The position numbers and the translations under genes were made by a program. 64,000 bases of DNA from contig JASXTE010000001.1 in the NCBI GenBank assembly GCA_030280995.1, positions 13,611,001 to 13,675,000 on the forward strand, in the 5' to 3' direction. The notes below the pieces were generated by a model. It was not told the origin of the DNA. It did not search any database and saw nothing but the letters and a program-made list of their open reading frames with translations. Position 1 is the first letter of the stretch; the number at the start of each line of letters is the position of its first letter. Origin of the DNA: Hemileia vastatrix (taxonomy: Eukaryota > Basidiomycota > Pucciniomycetes > Pucciniales > Zaghouaniaceae). Positions 31,301-41,204 of this stretch are shown piece by piece.

Positions 31301-33126
31301 TCTCTAACTGATATAGGCAATTTGTATATTATTTTTTCTTTCCACTCTTCATAATCCATTTTTGGATCCATAGCTTTCATGATTTTTATTAAATTCATTA
31401 AGAAGACCATGGGTTTATCTCCAGCATTTGGATTATATCTGGCCCTTTCATACAGTCTTTGTTGAGTGATTCTAAATTTTGGGCCACCAAATTGCCTTTC
31501 AATTAGTGCCTTCCATTCATTCCAGGAGTAATTAATTCCCTCACTCAATACAGATTCAAACCATAATAAGGCCACATCTGTAAATAAAGATATTACCTTT
31601 GAAGTAATTTCTTCATCAGGTAATTTATATGAAAATTTTAAGTTATCAATTCTTTGTATGAATTGTTGCCAATCAGATTTTGAATCCCCGTCAAAAGAAG
31701 GGTACTGATCTAACTTAGGCCAGTTCTTTTGGCTAGTTTTAGCTTCCCTAACCTGAGGACTATTGAGTAATTCACTCACTTTAGAAAGATTATCATTAAT
31801 TTCATCTTTTACTGATTTTATATTCTCAGAGCCCATGACACTATGTTCATGTTCCATCATTGGTTTATCATCAGAGTGTTTCATAAAAACTGGTACTCTT
31901 TCTACATAAGAGGTATTATCCTTTATTGTTTCAGTATTTTTCAAAATTTTAGCTACTTCAATTTCTACTCTTTGTAACCTATCTTTTATTACAGGTACAT
32001 GAGTTAAAGTATCATTTACATTTGAAAAAGACAATTTTACACGTCCCTCTATGGTGGCCATAATATTTTGAGAATGTTCTAATTTAATTTCTAAATTTTT
32101 AATCTCAAAATTTAATCTTTTGTTTTCATTGATCAATTCATTATTTGAATTCTCAATAACTTTTAACTTATTGGCTGTTGTACTCAATGATTGTCTGATG
32201 TTTAATAATACACTTTCTGTATTATTGTTGGACTCTCTAGAGAATTCTTCCAATTTTTCAATTCTTAATAATAATTTACTAATTATTTTTGATTCCATTG
32301 GATTTTCTTTCAGAAAATATTCAATTTTGTCTGTTTCCAATTCAGAAGATTCATCATCAGGGTCAATTTTTAATTCATTTGATTCCATTTTTATATTAAT
32401 AGTATTTTCCTGGTGATCAATAAAACTATGTACATTGTCCTCATGTAATGACAAGTCTAACATGTTATTTTCAAATGAATAATTTTTTAAATCCTTATCA
32501 ATTATATCCAATAACTCTCTATCAATTTCATTACCTATAAGTAATTCATTGTTAGGATTATATAATTGATCTTGAGAAGATGGATGACTTACCACGGTCT
32601 TATTCCATTTCCCCTTCCTCTCCTTGGCTTTCCCCTGTAAGGGTGACTGCTGGATCCCTGTTGAGGAGGACTGTTGTAGTTTTGGGCATACCAATCCCAC
32701 TTCCATTTGCTTACAGTTATCTTTTGGTTCTCTTCTGGGACTGGAGGTGTTGCTGTGGTATTTGGTGCCACTGGTTGTTGATGAGACCTTATATCCACTA
32801 GAGCCTGGTTGACTTCTATAAAGCCCTGTGCCGCCCTTTTCTCCAGATTGTTGATCTGGTCTAACATATTGTTTACTCTTATTGTTAGTGTATTCAGTAG
32901 GGTTGAGAGGGAGTGAATTTGCTCTTGTAAGGTGTTTTTGGACTTCTTTATTGACATTTGTTTTAAGAGCTTTTCCTTTTCCTCCACGGACATTGGTGGG
33001 GTGTTGTTTATTGTTACTGGTGATTCTTGACCCTCCATTTGGATGTCCTGCAACAGGTCTTTCAGCTCTAGTTCTTAAGTTATAAGGTTTTGACTTATTA
33101 CTTACAATGTCATTGTTGTCACACAT
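28345..33126 (-). CDS. Gypsy copy B gag-protease-RT-RNase H polyprotein
   Basis: Duplicate of 20205-24986 with the same domain order. The only residue change noticed is Ser69 to Ala, from one base near 32922; one silent or alternate-frame change lies near 32579. All catalytic motifs (DTGA, YIDD, LYTDAS) are kept. The near identity over 6.6 kb, against ~20 differences between outer LTRs, shows that this copy arose after insertion. Confidence 0.9.
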   Translation of the reverse strand: MCDNNDIVSNKSKPYNLRTRAERPVAGHPNGGSRITSNNKQHPTNVRGGKGKALKTNVNKEVQKHLTRANSLPLNPTEYTNNKSKQYVRPDQQSGEKGGTGLYRSQPGSSGYKVSSTTSGTKYHSNTSSPRREPKDNCKQMEVGLVCPKLQQSSSTGIQQSPLQGKAKERKGKWNKTVVSHPSSQDQLYNPNNELLIGNEIDRELLDIIDKDLKNYSFENNMLDLSLHEDNVHSFIDHQENTINIKMESNELKIDPDDESSELETDKIEYFLKENPMESKIISKLLLRIEKLEEFSRESNNNTESVLLNIRQSLSTTANKLKVIENSNNELINENKRLNFEIKNLEIKLEHSQNIMATIEGRVKLSFSNVNDTLTHVPVIKDRLQRVEIEVAKILKNTETIKDNTSYVERVPVFMKHSDDKPMMEHEHSVMGSENIKSVKDEINDNLSKVSELLNSPQVREAKTSQKNWPKLDQYPSFDGDSKSDWQQFIQRIDNLKFSYKLPDEEITSKVISLFTDVALLWFESVLSEGINYSWNEWKALIERQFGGPKFRITQQRLYERARYNPNAGDKPMVFLMNLIKIMKAMDPKMDYEEWKEKIIYKLPISVRDIIVARTETVRDTSGFINICNEILLNHKYETKYSNYRQSVDVVKPTTSKLPVEKKKPSAPLVPKRQENNTCYKCNEPWVKGHTCKKIINVIETSQNSEPSNHEDENVESSEDCKSNISYSDDENEIFVLEQDIMFLNDAIPHTDTSLTSIEEAEIIKDLSHDTYKITPIRAPIIICGKEMNAILDTGAAGSVVSLNALMKLDSKYQEKLEPVQTKNWRGFGSVLNPIGKYKTAVFFKYNNGYVRAVCELVVMDNNNCSDWFIIGNDLLTKFGIKLDPANSCFTIGVNGKRKFKICSENSVYAISPREEQLQGGRTTNEVGELENEIQKASFSPQPSKIEQEDILRLIKSYPMAFAHGSNELGLVKDHEMKISLSCDLDNIPGSLKKKPYPASPAKRKDIEDNIKLLLEMGIVEKVDTTPKYCVISPVLISYEKDKARLCGDYRALNTYTVDDIYPLPRIDSIHATLQGAKYISCLDGNKGYHQIPVERNSQNYLLITTHMGIYKYVRMPFGPKNAPSVFQKLMDSVFHQEMVEGWLLVYIDDIIVFSKTYDEHLNHLKRVFQKMDEINMTIALKKCKFGFQSLKVLGHVVSGLQICVDQNKVAEIKNIGIPKNVKEVQSFLGMCGYYRQYIKNYQSIAAPLTTLIRKNEAFIWNNERQHAFNKLKECLMSAPILGLPDFTLPFILYTDASFIGLGAALQQKQIINGKLSEVVICYISRTLRKTELRYGATQLEFLAVVWALEKLHYYLEDQKFELITDCSAVKSLLNMKTPNRHMFRWQIAVQEYRGRMRITHRAGTLHSNVDLLSRSPLPNDADNPAYVPENEVIHIFGIYIVDLEEEFMQTILENYSSDKDLSKLSTILNDPKNASMSALVKTLPPKYKNALEKGKLSIEDGYIYYRKKLSNVIVIPPSMKELMLSTCHDDILAGHFDFNKTLTRVKNTAWWINMKEDVQKYIETCDSCQKSKRLTGKRAGLLQQIEQPKAPW
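32589..33126 (-). CDS. Gypsy copy B spliced gag N-terminal frame
   Basis: Same as 24449-24986, with intron 33048-33105. In this frame the single base difference from copy A changes TLQDQ to TLQEQ. Confidence 0.6.
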
Positions 33127-33711
33127 TTTTACGTGGAATTTTAGAGAATTGAAAGTTTAGATTTGAAAAACTTCAAAAAGGAGTTTAATCAGTATTTATT
33201 AATACCACTGAAGACAATTTTATTGCTTACTTATTGGTATTAAGTGAATATTTAAGTGCCAAAAGTCAAATATGCTTTTTATGTGGTCACTTGATTTAAC
33301 TGGTCTACAATATGTAGCCATGTATTTATATTTAAAAAAGAAAATTTGTTAGTAAGACTCTTTCTAAATATTAAATGAAGTTTACAAACCAATAAAAAGG
33401 GATTAAGAGTCCTGTAAAAAGAAAACAATTAATCAGTTTAATTGGTTATTATCTGCAAAGATCACAAATTTAATTGGTCTATTGACAGACTCCCACTAAG
33501 AACAATTATATGTTAAATTAGTGGTAAAATTGATGATTCAATATCACAATTTTATTATATAACAGGGCTTCTTTTTCTGAAATCACTATATAAGTGACCC
33601 CAACCTGTTGTAATTATCCAAATATTTCTATAGGGATATTATTTACATGTACCTTCTTTGAAAATGTCACTTACTGGATTATAACAGAATTCTTGAGGAA
33701 AGGTCCCCAAT

Positions 33712-35211
33712 TGTCAGGCTAAGGTCAAGTACAAGGACGTGAACTAGCTTGAATAGTCAGTTGTCTAGAAGATTTGAATGGTCCTATATGAATACTGTAG
33801 TTTTAATCCACTAAGTTGTAAAATATAATCAAATATAAAGGCCTCAGTAATATAATTCTCACTATTCTTATATATGGCTTACACTCTTTGTAGTTGGTAG
33901 AAAAATAGATTATTTAATTCAGATACTATTCAAAAGTCTTATAAAAGTACTAATTGATATGTATTGTAATTTATTTGGTTATATTGGTTGAATTGTAATG
34001 ATAAAGAATGAAGAAATACAACCCAAAAACCTCCTCCTTTTATACACACTGAGTTCCCCAATGATTCCCTTGATATACCGCCCAATACACAGTTAATGAC
34101 GCCTCTAAACAACTAATAGACATGCCCATCAACATTCCCAGTAACCCATGACATAATTAGAAGAGTAACAACCGCCAAAATCCTGTAATAATAAGGGAAA
34201 TCCATCAAAATTAAAGAAAAAGACAAAAAGAGAGTATATGCGCATAAAACAATAATATTAAAAACTAAAGGAGACTTTTTAAGGTCAATAATAGCTTAAT
34301 AATAAGGGGGATTGACTGTAGAAATAATGGGGCTAATCCTGACATTATACTACATGAAATTCCCATTCAAAAGTAACCAAAATTGACTGAGAAACCACCC
34401 AAAAACTTAAAAAAGAGCGTGAGATGTGGGGTAACTACATGCAGTTCTTGGCAGGCGCTTGCACGGGTAAATCCTTGACTAAAATTAGGCGAATTTAAGA
34501 GTGGTGATGAAATAAAGTGCCAAGAGTGAGGTTATTAATGAAATTAGTGCATATAAACAAGGTCAATGCATTATTAATTAAGCTAGGACACTAAATAAGC
34601 GCCTGTCGCCTATTTTAGTGTGTTTCCCCACAGTGGGCATAAAATGTGGGGTAATTATAGTGTGAAAAATCTAACTTTGCTAAAAATGAAGCTATTCACA
34701 CGGGAAAAAAGCAGGCAGTATGTGGCCAGTACACAGAAGCCATTTCTGGCATAAAAAACACCAAATTTGAAAAGTGTTATTTTTATGCATTTAAATAGCC
34801 AAATCAATAGTTCTAAATGAGCCCAATTGATCTGTCAAAGCGCAATTTTGATATTCTCAATTTTATAGCGCATATAGTCAACTTTTAAGTGAAATAAAGC
34901 GCATTTCTTGTTTTTTGCATAAAACAATGAATATAACAGCTTTAAGTGTACTTAAAAATTATGTAGCCTTATACTTAAGGTTCTTAAGATTACCCTTAAA
35001 TATTCCAACTTAATATTAAGTACATAAGACCTATAAAAGGTGGATATATGCGTGTATATAAGGTGTTATAATGGCATTTTTTGTGTATTATCATAATTTT
35101 ACTTATGTATACTATTTGTGTACTCTTATTTATTATTCCCATGTATAGTTCATGTGTTTAACATAACTTATAATTACTTTTTACTCAGTCCTGGAGATAT
35201 ACAGGCTGACA
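33712..35211 (-). repeat. LTR 3 (5' LTR of copy B)
   Basis: It has intact TGTCAG..CTGACA ends and is followed by the GAATG duplication. It is nearly identical to LTR 2 except at the right end. Confidence 0.95.
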
Positions 35212-35216
35212 GAATG

Positions 35217-35456
35217 GGTGCCTAAGGATTAGGTGAATAAAAATTTAAAGGTATGGGTGTGTGTGCACCTAGTTCTGACTAATCAAGTTAAAGGGGAGAA
35301 GTGCTTCAGAGGCTTGGATTTACTCAACAGATGGTGTGTCTAGGGAAAAGCACACTGTTTAAGTATACCAGTCAATGGGTTATGTAATTCAAATTAAAAT
35401 GACTTACTTGGTACCTTTTTTGAGGCTTGCTTAAATGGCGTATATGATAATGTTTT
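35217..35456. other. Right interior of the TIR element
   Basis: Sequence between the gypsy array and the right TIR. No gene or repeat is recognised. Confidence 0.5.
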
Positions 35457-36178
35457 ACACCCCCTAATAATCCATATACTATTCAAAGACTTTTAAAAGT
35501 ACTAGTTATATGTATTGTAATTTTAATTGTTATATGTTTTAATTTAAATGATAAATTATGTAGATAAAACGACCAAAAAACCCCTCCTTTTATAACCAAT
35601 AATTCTCCAATGTGTCACCCTGATTTACCAATTCTATACATGGCCAATGACACCTCATTCTAGCTAATACACCTGGCTATCAACCTAAGGAGTTACTAAC
35701 AACATAATTAGAATTATATTACATGCCAAAATTCTGGGGTAATAGGGATAATCCATTAAATTAAAAGAATAAGTAAAATAGAGAGTATATGCGGGTAATA
35801 CCTTAAAATAAAAGACTAAAAAAAGAAAGAATAACACTAAATATTACACTATATTAAGGGGGATTAAAATTAGAAATGATGGGGATTATTATTCCAAATT
35901 ACTATGTGAAATCCCCATCCAATTATGACCAATATTGACTGAGAAACCCAAAAAAGGATGTGAGATGTGGGGTAACTGAATGCAGTCATTGATAGGCACT
36001 TGCATGGGTAAATCCTTGACTAATTTAGGAAAATTTAAGCATTGTAGTGAATTAAAGGTGCCAATCTTGAGGTTGTTAATGAAATTAGTGCATATAATAT
36101 GCACTTATAATTAAATTAGGACACTAAATAAGCACCTGTTACCTATTCTAGCGTGTTTCCCCATAGTGGGCGTACAAT

Positions 36179-36378
36179 AGGGTGTATAAAAGTTAGGAAT
36201 TTGTAATTATTTAAAAGGAATTTCACAACACAAAAAGAAATCCAAAAAATTGACATTAACTCTCAGTAGAAAGGTGTTTTTGGGGCACAATATGGAATAT
36301 TTTTAAAAATAATCATTGTTGATTTTGTGGAAAAAAGAGGTATTTTGAAATGAGGGATTTACTACTTTGATACCCCCT
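36179..36378. mobile_element. 200-bp MITE with AGGGGGT-type ends
   Basis: It interrupts LTR sequence that is continuous in the young copies (GTGGGCGTA.AAT / GTGGGGTAAT). It starts AGGGTGTATAAAAG, ends CTTTGATACCCCCT and is flanked by AAT on both sides. The right end resembles the Harbinger-1 terminus AGGGGGTATCAA, so it is probably a non-autonomous derivative. Confidence 0.7.
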
Positions 36379-37092
36379 AATGTGGGGTAATTATAGTGTG
36401 AAAATTCAGACTTTGCTTAAAATGAAGCTATTCATGTGGGAAAAATTCAGGCAGTATGTGGTCAGTACACAGAATCCAATTCTGGCATAAAAACACCAAA
36501 TTTAAAAAATGTTACTTTTATGCATTTGAGTAGACAAATAAATAGTTTTAATTAAGATAAATTGATCTGTCAAGGTGGATTTTTAATATTATTAAGTTTA
36601 TAGTGCATATATTCAACTTTTAAGTGATTTAAAGCACAATTCTTGTTTTTTCCATAAAACAATGAAAACAACAGCTTGAAGTCTACTTAAAAGTTATTTA
36701 GCCTTATTTTTAAGGTTCTTAAGAATACCCTTATATATTCCAACTTAATATTAAGTACATAAGACTTATAAAAGGTGGATATATTTGTGTATATAAGTTA
36801 TTATAATGGCATATATTGTGCTTAATAATTGATTTTCACTTATGCATACAACTTGTGTACCTTTTATTTATTGTTCCCATGTGCACTATAAGTGTTTAAA
36901 ATAATTTATAATCAGATTTTACTCATTCCTGGGAATATCCAGGCTGATACTTTCCTACCCAAAAGAACAACTAAAAAATGATAAAATATACATTTTTTTA
37001 TTTTTATTCTTTTAGGTATTCAGAGAAATCTGTAGCATCAAAGAGTAATTCTTTAAAGAAATAAAATATAATAAAATCATGAGTACTGGTTT

Positions 37093-40000
37093 TTAACCCC
37101 TCAGCTGGTTTAACAGAATTTTATTTCTGTTTAAATTTTTTAAGGGAGGATAGATTTGAATTTTTTTTTCAGGTATCCACTTATCAAATTCATTTAATTT
37201 TCCCTTATATCTTGATAAATACCCAGTTCCTTTCTCTTTGGTCAGGATTTTTTTCTTGAGTATTTTTTCAATCACTTATTTTCCACAAGTTCTTCAGGCT
37301 GTTTCTTAATCCTTCCTCATCTTTTTGGAAACAAGTCAGCATCATTTGCATGGTAAGGTTTTAATAATGAGATAGGGAAAACTGGATGTCTCCTATCATA
37401 TGGGGAATATAATATGACTTACACAGCATTATTACCAACAATTTTATTGACTACAAAAGGTCCCAAAAAAGGTTCCTTTAATTCAAAATTACCTTGTAAG
37501 TTGAAATGTAGTGTTGAAATAAGGACTCCATCTCCTATTTTGAATTCAAATTATTTATGAGATTTATCCCACCTTTTCTTTTGATATTCAAATATCTTTT
37601 GAATGAATTCTTCTGCATGCTTTCTACACATTTGTTGCATATGAATTAAAGATTTAGTACCAGGGTGTATATCAAACCTTGGTAATTTATTTAAATTATT
37701 TAAAATCTGGTGGTAGCCTTTGTTTCCATCCAGACAGGAAATATATTTTGCTCCTTGTAAGGTAGCATGGATAGAAGCTATCCTTGAGAGAGGGTAAATA
37801 TCATCCACATTGAATTAATTTACATCTCTGTAATCACCACATAATCTTGCCTTATCTTCTTCATAAGAGATAAAAACTGGTAAAATAACACAATACTTAG
37901 GTGCTGTGTCTAATTTTTTAACAATACCCATTTTTAACAACATCTTAATTTTGTATTCAATGTTTTTCCTTTTTTCAGGAGAATCTGGGTAAGGTTTATT
38001 TTTTAAGCTTCCAGGATTATTATCTAAATCACAACTTAAAGACATATTCATCTCATGGTATTTGATCAATCCCAGTACATTTTAACCACAAGCAAATGCT
38101 ATAGGATAAGATTTTTTCAATCTCAAAATATTGTTTTATTCAATTTTTGAGAGTTGAGGACTGAAAGAGACTTTTTGGATTTCATTTTACAACTCAACCA
38201 CTTCAGAGGTGGTTCTTCCACCTTGGAGTTGTTATTCTTTAGTAGAAATGGAATAAATTTAATTTTAAGAGCAAATCTTAAATTTTCTTTTTTCATTTAC
38301 TCCTATAGTGAAGCAACTATTTGCAGGATCTAGTTTGATGACAAATTTGGTCAATAATTCATTTCCAATAATAAACCAATCACTAAAATTATTATTAACC
38401 ATTACTAAAAATTCACATACTGCTCTTAAATATCCATTATTATACCTAAAGAATAAAGCAGTTTTGTATTTTCCAATTAGATGTAATATTGAACCAAAAC
38501 CCCTCAAGTTCTTTGTATTTACAGGTTCAAGTTTTTCTTTTTACTTACTATTAAGTTTCATCAAGGTATTAATAGAAACTACACTATCTGCAGCCCCAGT
38601 GTCAAGAATAGAATTGATTTCTTTTACACATATAATTACAGGTTCTCTAATTGATGTGATTTTTTAAGTATCATGATTTACATCTTTTGATATTTTAGCT
38701 TCTTCAATGGAGGTTAAATATGTATCTGTGGGAGATATTTCATCATTTAGGAACATAATATCCTGTTCTACTACAAATATCCAATTTTCATCATCACTGT
38801 AAGAAATTTTACTTTTACAATCCTCACTAGAATCCTCCTTTCATATTCATGATTACTGGGTCCAGAATCTTATGGTTTTTAATAACACTTCTTCTCTTCT
38901 TACAAGTATGACCTTTAACCGGAGGCTCATTACATTTAAAGCAAGTGTTACTTTCTTGCCTCTTAAGACCAAGAGGAGCAGAAGATTTTTTTCTCTCCAC
39001 TGGTAACTTATTTGTAGTAGGTTTTAATACCTCAACTTTTTTCTTATAATGATTATATCATGTTTCATATTTTTAGTTTAATAATGATTCATTGCATATA
39101 TTAATAAACCCAGAAGTATCTCTGATGATTTCAGTTCTAGCTACAATAATGTGTCTGAATGATATAGGCAATTTATAGATTATTTTTTTTTCCACTCATC
39201 ATAATCCATTTTTTGGATCCATAAATTTCTTGATTTTTATTAAATTCATTAAGAATACCATTGGTTTATTCCCAGCATTTGGATTATATCTGGCTTTTTC
39301 ATAAAATCTTTGTTGAGTGATTCTTAATTTTGGGCCACCAAATTGTCTTTAAAGTAGTGCCTTCCATTCAGCCCAAGAGTAGCTAATTCCCTCACCAGAT
39401 TTCAAACCATAATAAGGCCACATCTGTAAATAAAGATATTAATTTTGATTTAATTTCTTCATCAGGTAATCTGTATGAAAATTTAAGTTATCAATTTTTT
39501 GTATGAATTGTTGCCAATCAGATTTTGAATCCCCATCAAAAGAAGAATGCTGATCCAACTTAGGCCAGTTCTATTGGTTATTTTTAACTCCCTTAACCTG
39601 AGTAATACTTAGTATTTCACTTACCTTGAATAGATGATCATGTATTTTGTCTTTTACTGATTTTTTACTCTTAGAGTCCATGACACTATTTTCTTTTTCA
39701 ACCATTGGTTTTTCATATGAATGTTTCATATAAAGTTGTACATTATCCACATAAGAGGTGTTGTTATTTATTTTCTCAGAACTTTTCAAAATCTTAGCTA
39801 CTTCAATTTCCAATCTTTGTAACCTATCTTTTATTAAAGGTACATGTGATAAAGTATTATTTACATTTTAAAAAGACAATTTAATCCATACCTCAATTGT
39901 AGCCATTATATTCTGATAATGTTCTAATTTATTGTATAAATTCTTGATCTCAGAGTTTAATTTTTAATTTATAATTATCAATTTATTATTTGAATTTTCA

Positions 40001-40118
40001 ATGACCTATAATTTATTGGAAGTAGTACTCAATGATTGTGTAAGGTCTAATAATACACTTTCTGTATTATTTTTAGACTCTCTAGAGAATTCTTCTAATT
40101 TTTCAATTCTTAATAATC
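37093..40118 (-). pseudogene. Gypsy-4 gag-pol relic with large internal deletion
   Basis: Fragments of chromodomain (37093-37275), integrase tail (to about 37690), reverse transcriptase (DDIYPLSRI, GNKGYHQI, about 37697-38069), protease region (38265-38600) and gag (39060-39813) are recognisable in several frames. At about 37696 the RT motif KGYHQI is joined directly to the integrase segment LNKLPRFDIHPGTKS. About 2 kb of RT, RNase H and integrase core has therefore been deleted. Many stops are present. Confidence 0.8.
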
Positions 40119-40354
40119 ATATGTGGTGATAAAAAATTAACGATTAAAAAGTGAAATGATTAAAACAAGAAAAAAAGACAGATTACCCCACAGTTTCTAT
40201 GATATTTACTAGGGGAAAATGATGTTATGTTTTGATCACAGGTTTCAAATTCCAACAAAAAATTTAACATAATTCAGCTTACTCTGAAACTTTTAATTAT
40301 TAAAGATAATTTAATGCAATAAAATGAAACCATTTATAGGACACTATGTCATGT
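40119..40354. other. Unassigned spacer
   Basis: AT-rich sequence between the gypsy-4 truncation point and the outer edge of the next inverted repeat. Nothing is recognised. Confidence 0.4.
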
Positions 40355-40790
40355 TTTTCTTATTTTTTGACACAAGATCCCTACTCAAAGCATGAATGTG
40401 AAAAAACAACACCCCCCCTATGTATTGAAGAATGCAACAAAATTACCAAATCTAAGTGGCCCAGTAATCAATGTAGAGACAGTCACTCACCAATATGATG
40501 ATGAAAGGCAACTGGAGTTGAAGCTGGTGTAAAGTAGCATATAGCTTGAACAATTTCAGCTTCAACTGATACTCTACCATGTTAGCTAAGTGTTAAAAGC
40601 AGTGCAAATTATTTTTCTCACTGCTTGTCCAAATTTTTTATTCTCCAAAAATATACTCAAAAGTGAAATTTTTTGAAGGAGAATGAAAAATTTTGCATGC
40701 CAGTCTTAATTATCAAATATGCAAATCAATATTGAATATTCTTCATTTTGATACTGTTGATATAATATTTTCAACAACAAATTAAGAATC
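40355..40790 (+). repeat. Left long inverted repeat of the Plavaka-like element
   Basis: Matches the reverse complement of 49630-50078 over most of its length, for example GCCAGTCTTAATTATCAAAT and AACACTTAGCTAACAT-like blocks. Similarity is roughly 85-90% by eye. Confidence 0.75.
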
Positions 40791-40821
40791 CTGTTAAGGT
40801 AAGAAAAGGAAAGTGTCCACT

Positions 40822-40896
40822 ACAGGAGTTGAACCTGTGACCACTTAAGACATTTTAGTTGCTCTAACCACTGACACAGCAGGAAAGCTTGAGTTT
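40822..40896 (-). other. tRNA-like sequence (pseudo-tRNA or SINE head)
   Basis: On the minus strand TGTGTCAGTGGTTAGAGC resembles a tRNA A box and D arm. ACAGGTTCAACTCCTGT is a perfect T arm with a B-box-like loop. The acceptor-stem halves and the anticodon stem do not pair convincingly, so a working tRNA is unlikely. Confidence 0.35.
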
Positions 40897-40984
40897 CCTC
40901 AGACTGATGTGATAAGCATTGCATCAGGTGAGCATTGATTGTTGCACTAAATCAAATGGTGCAACATGCAAGTGACATTTGCCT

Positions 40985-41060
40985 GCACTGGTGCAACAAG
41001 TGCTCATAGTGGTGTGAAAAATGCTCATAGTGGTGCAAAAAATGCTCCTAGTGGTGTGAC
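40985..41060. repeat. Short tandem repeat of ~21-22 bp
   Basis: Three to four units of the type AATGCTCATAGTGGTG.. occur in succession just upstream of the transposase relic. Confidence 0.7.
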
Positions 41061-41204
41061 AACTACCCAGCCAAGAGGTAATTTTTTCAGCTCACTTATC
41101 TTTTTCTTTTGAACCAGTTTTTGCCACTCTTTCTTTACTTGCTCTCATCAAAAAAATTTTAGCAATATACCTTTTTATTTGAATTTTTTTTAAAAATTAT
41201 CACA

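Larger units (their letters stand above)
17432..35211 (-). mobile_element. Tandem Ty3/gypsy chromovirus array, LTR-int-LTR-int-LTR
   Basis: Three 1,500-bp LTRs (17432, 25572, 33712) bracket two internal regions, with an exact period of 8,140 bases. A perfect GAATG duplication flanks only the outside (17427-17431 and 35212-35216), so the whole array occupies one integration site. Both copies are on the minus strand and carry gag, protease, reverse transcriptase, RNase H, integrase and chromodomain. A TTGGGGACCTTTCC primer-binding candidate follows each 5' LTR (minus orientation), and a GGGTGGGCAAG purine-rich tract precedes each 3' LTR. Confidence 0.95.
11965..35465. mobile_element. TIR element (AGGGGGTGT ends) swollen by nested insertions
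   Basis: AGGGGGTGTCAAAC at 11965 is answered by an inverted ACACCCCCT end at 35457-35465. Another 16 of the next 20 terminal bases also match. AAT flanks both outer sides (11962-11964 and 35466-35468), and the sequences outside join into one continuous old gypsy LTR. This is therefore one insertion. Without the copia relic and the gypsy array it would be about 2.1 kb. Its own content is the 90-bp minisatellite plus unassigned sequence. The TIR and 3-bp duplication resemble Harbinger-1, so it is probably a non-autonomous relative. Confidence 0.7.
35466..40118 (-). mobile_element. Old gypsy-4 relic, right part (LTR remainder and internal region)
   Basis: The LTR resumes at 35466 and ends GGCTGATA at 36949, with many differences from the young LTRs. 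The internal region 36950-40118 follows the young copies, then stops abruptly inside gag, so the 5' half of the leader and the 5' LTR are absent. A MITE interrupts the LTR at 36179-36378. Confidence 0.8.

Noticed and set aside
40342..40351. CACTATGTC as the CACTA terminus of the Plavaka-like element
   Set aside because: No matching inverted terminus was found beyond the right arm, so it cannot be called an end.
40822..40896. Functional tRNA gene
   Set aside because: Only the D and T arms look right; acceptor-stem halves and the anticodon stem do not pair.
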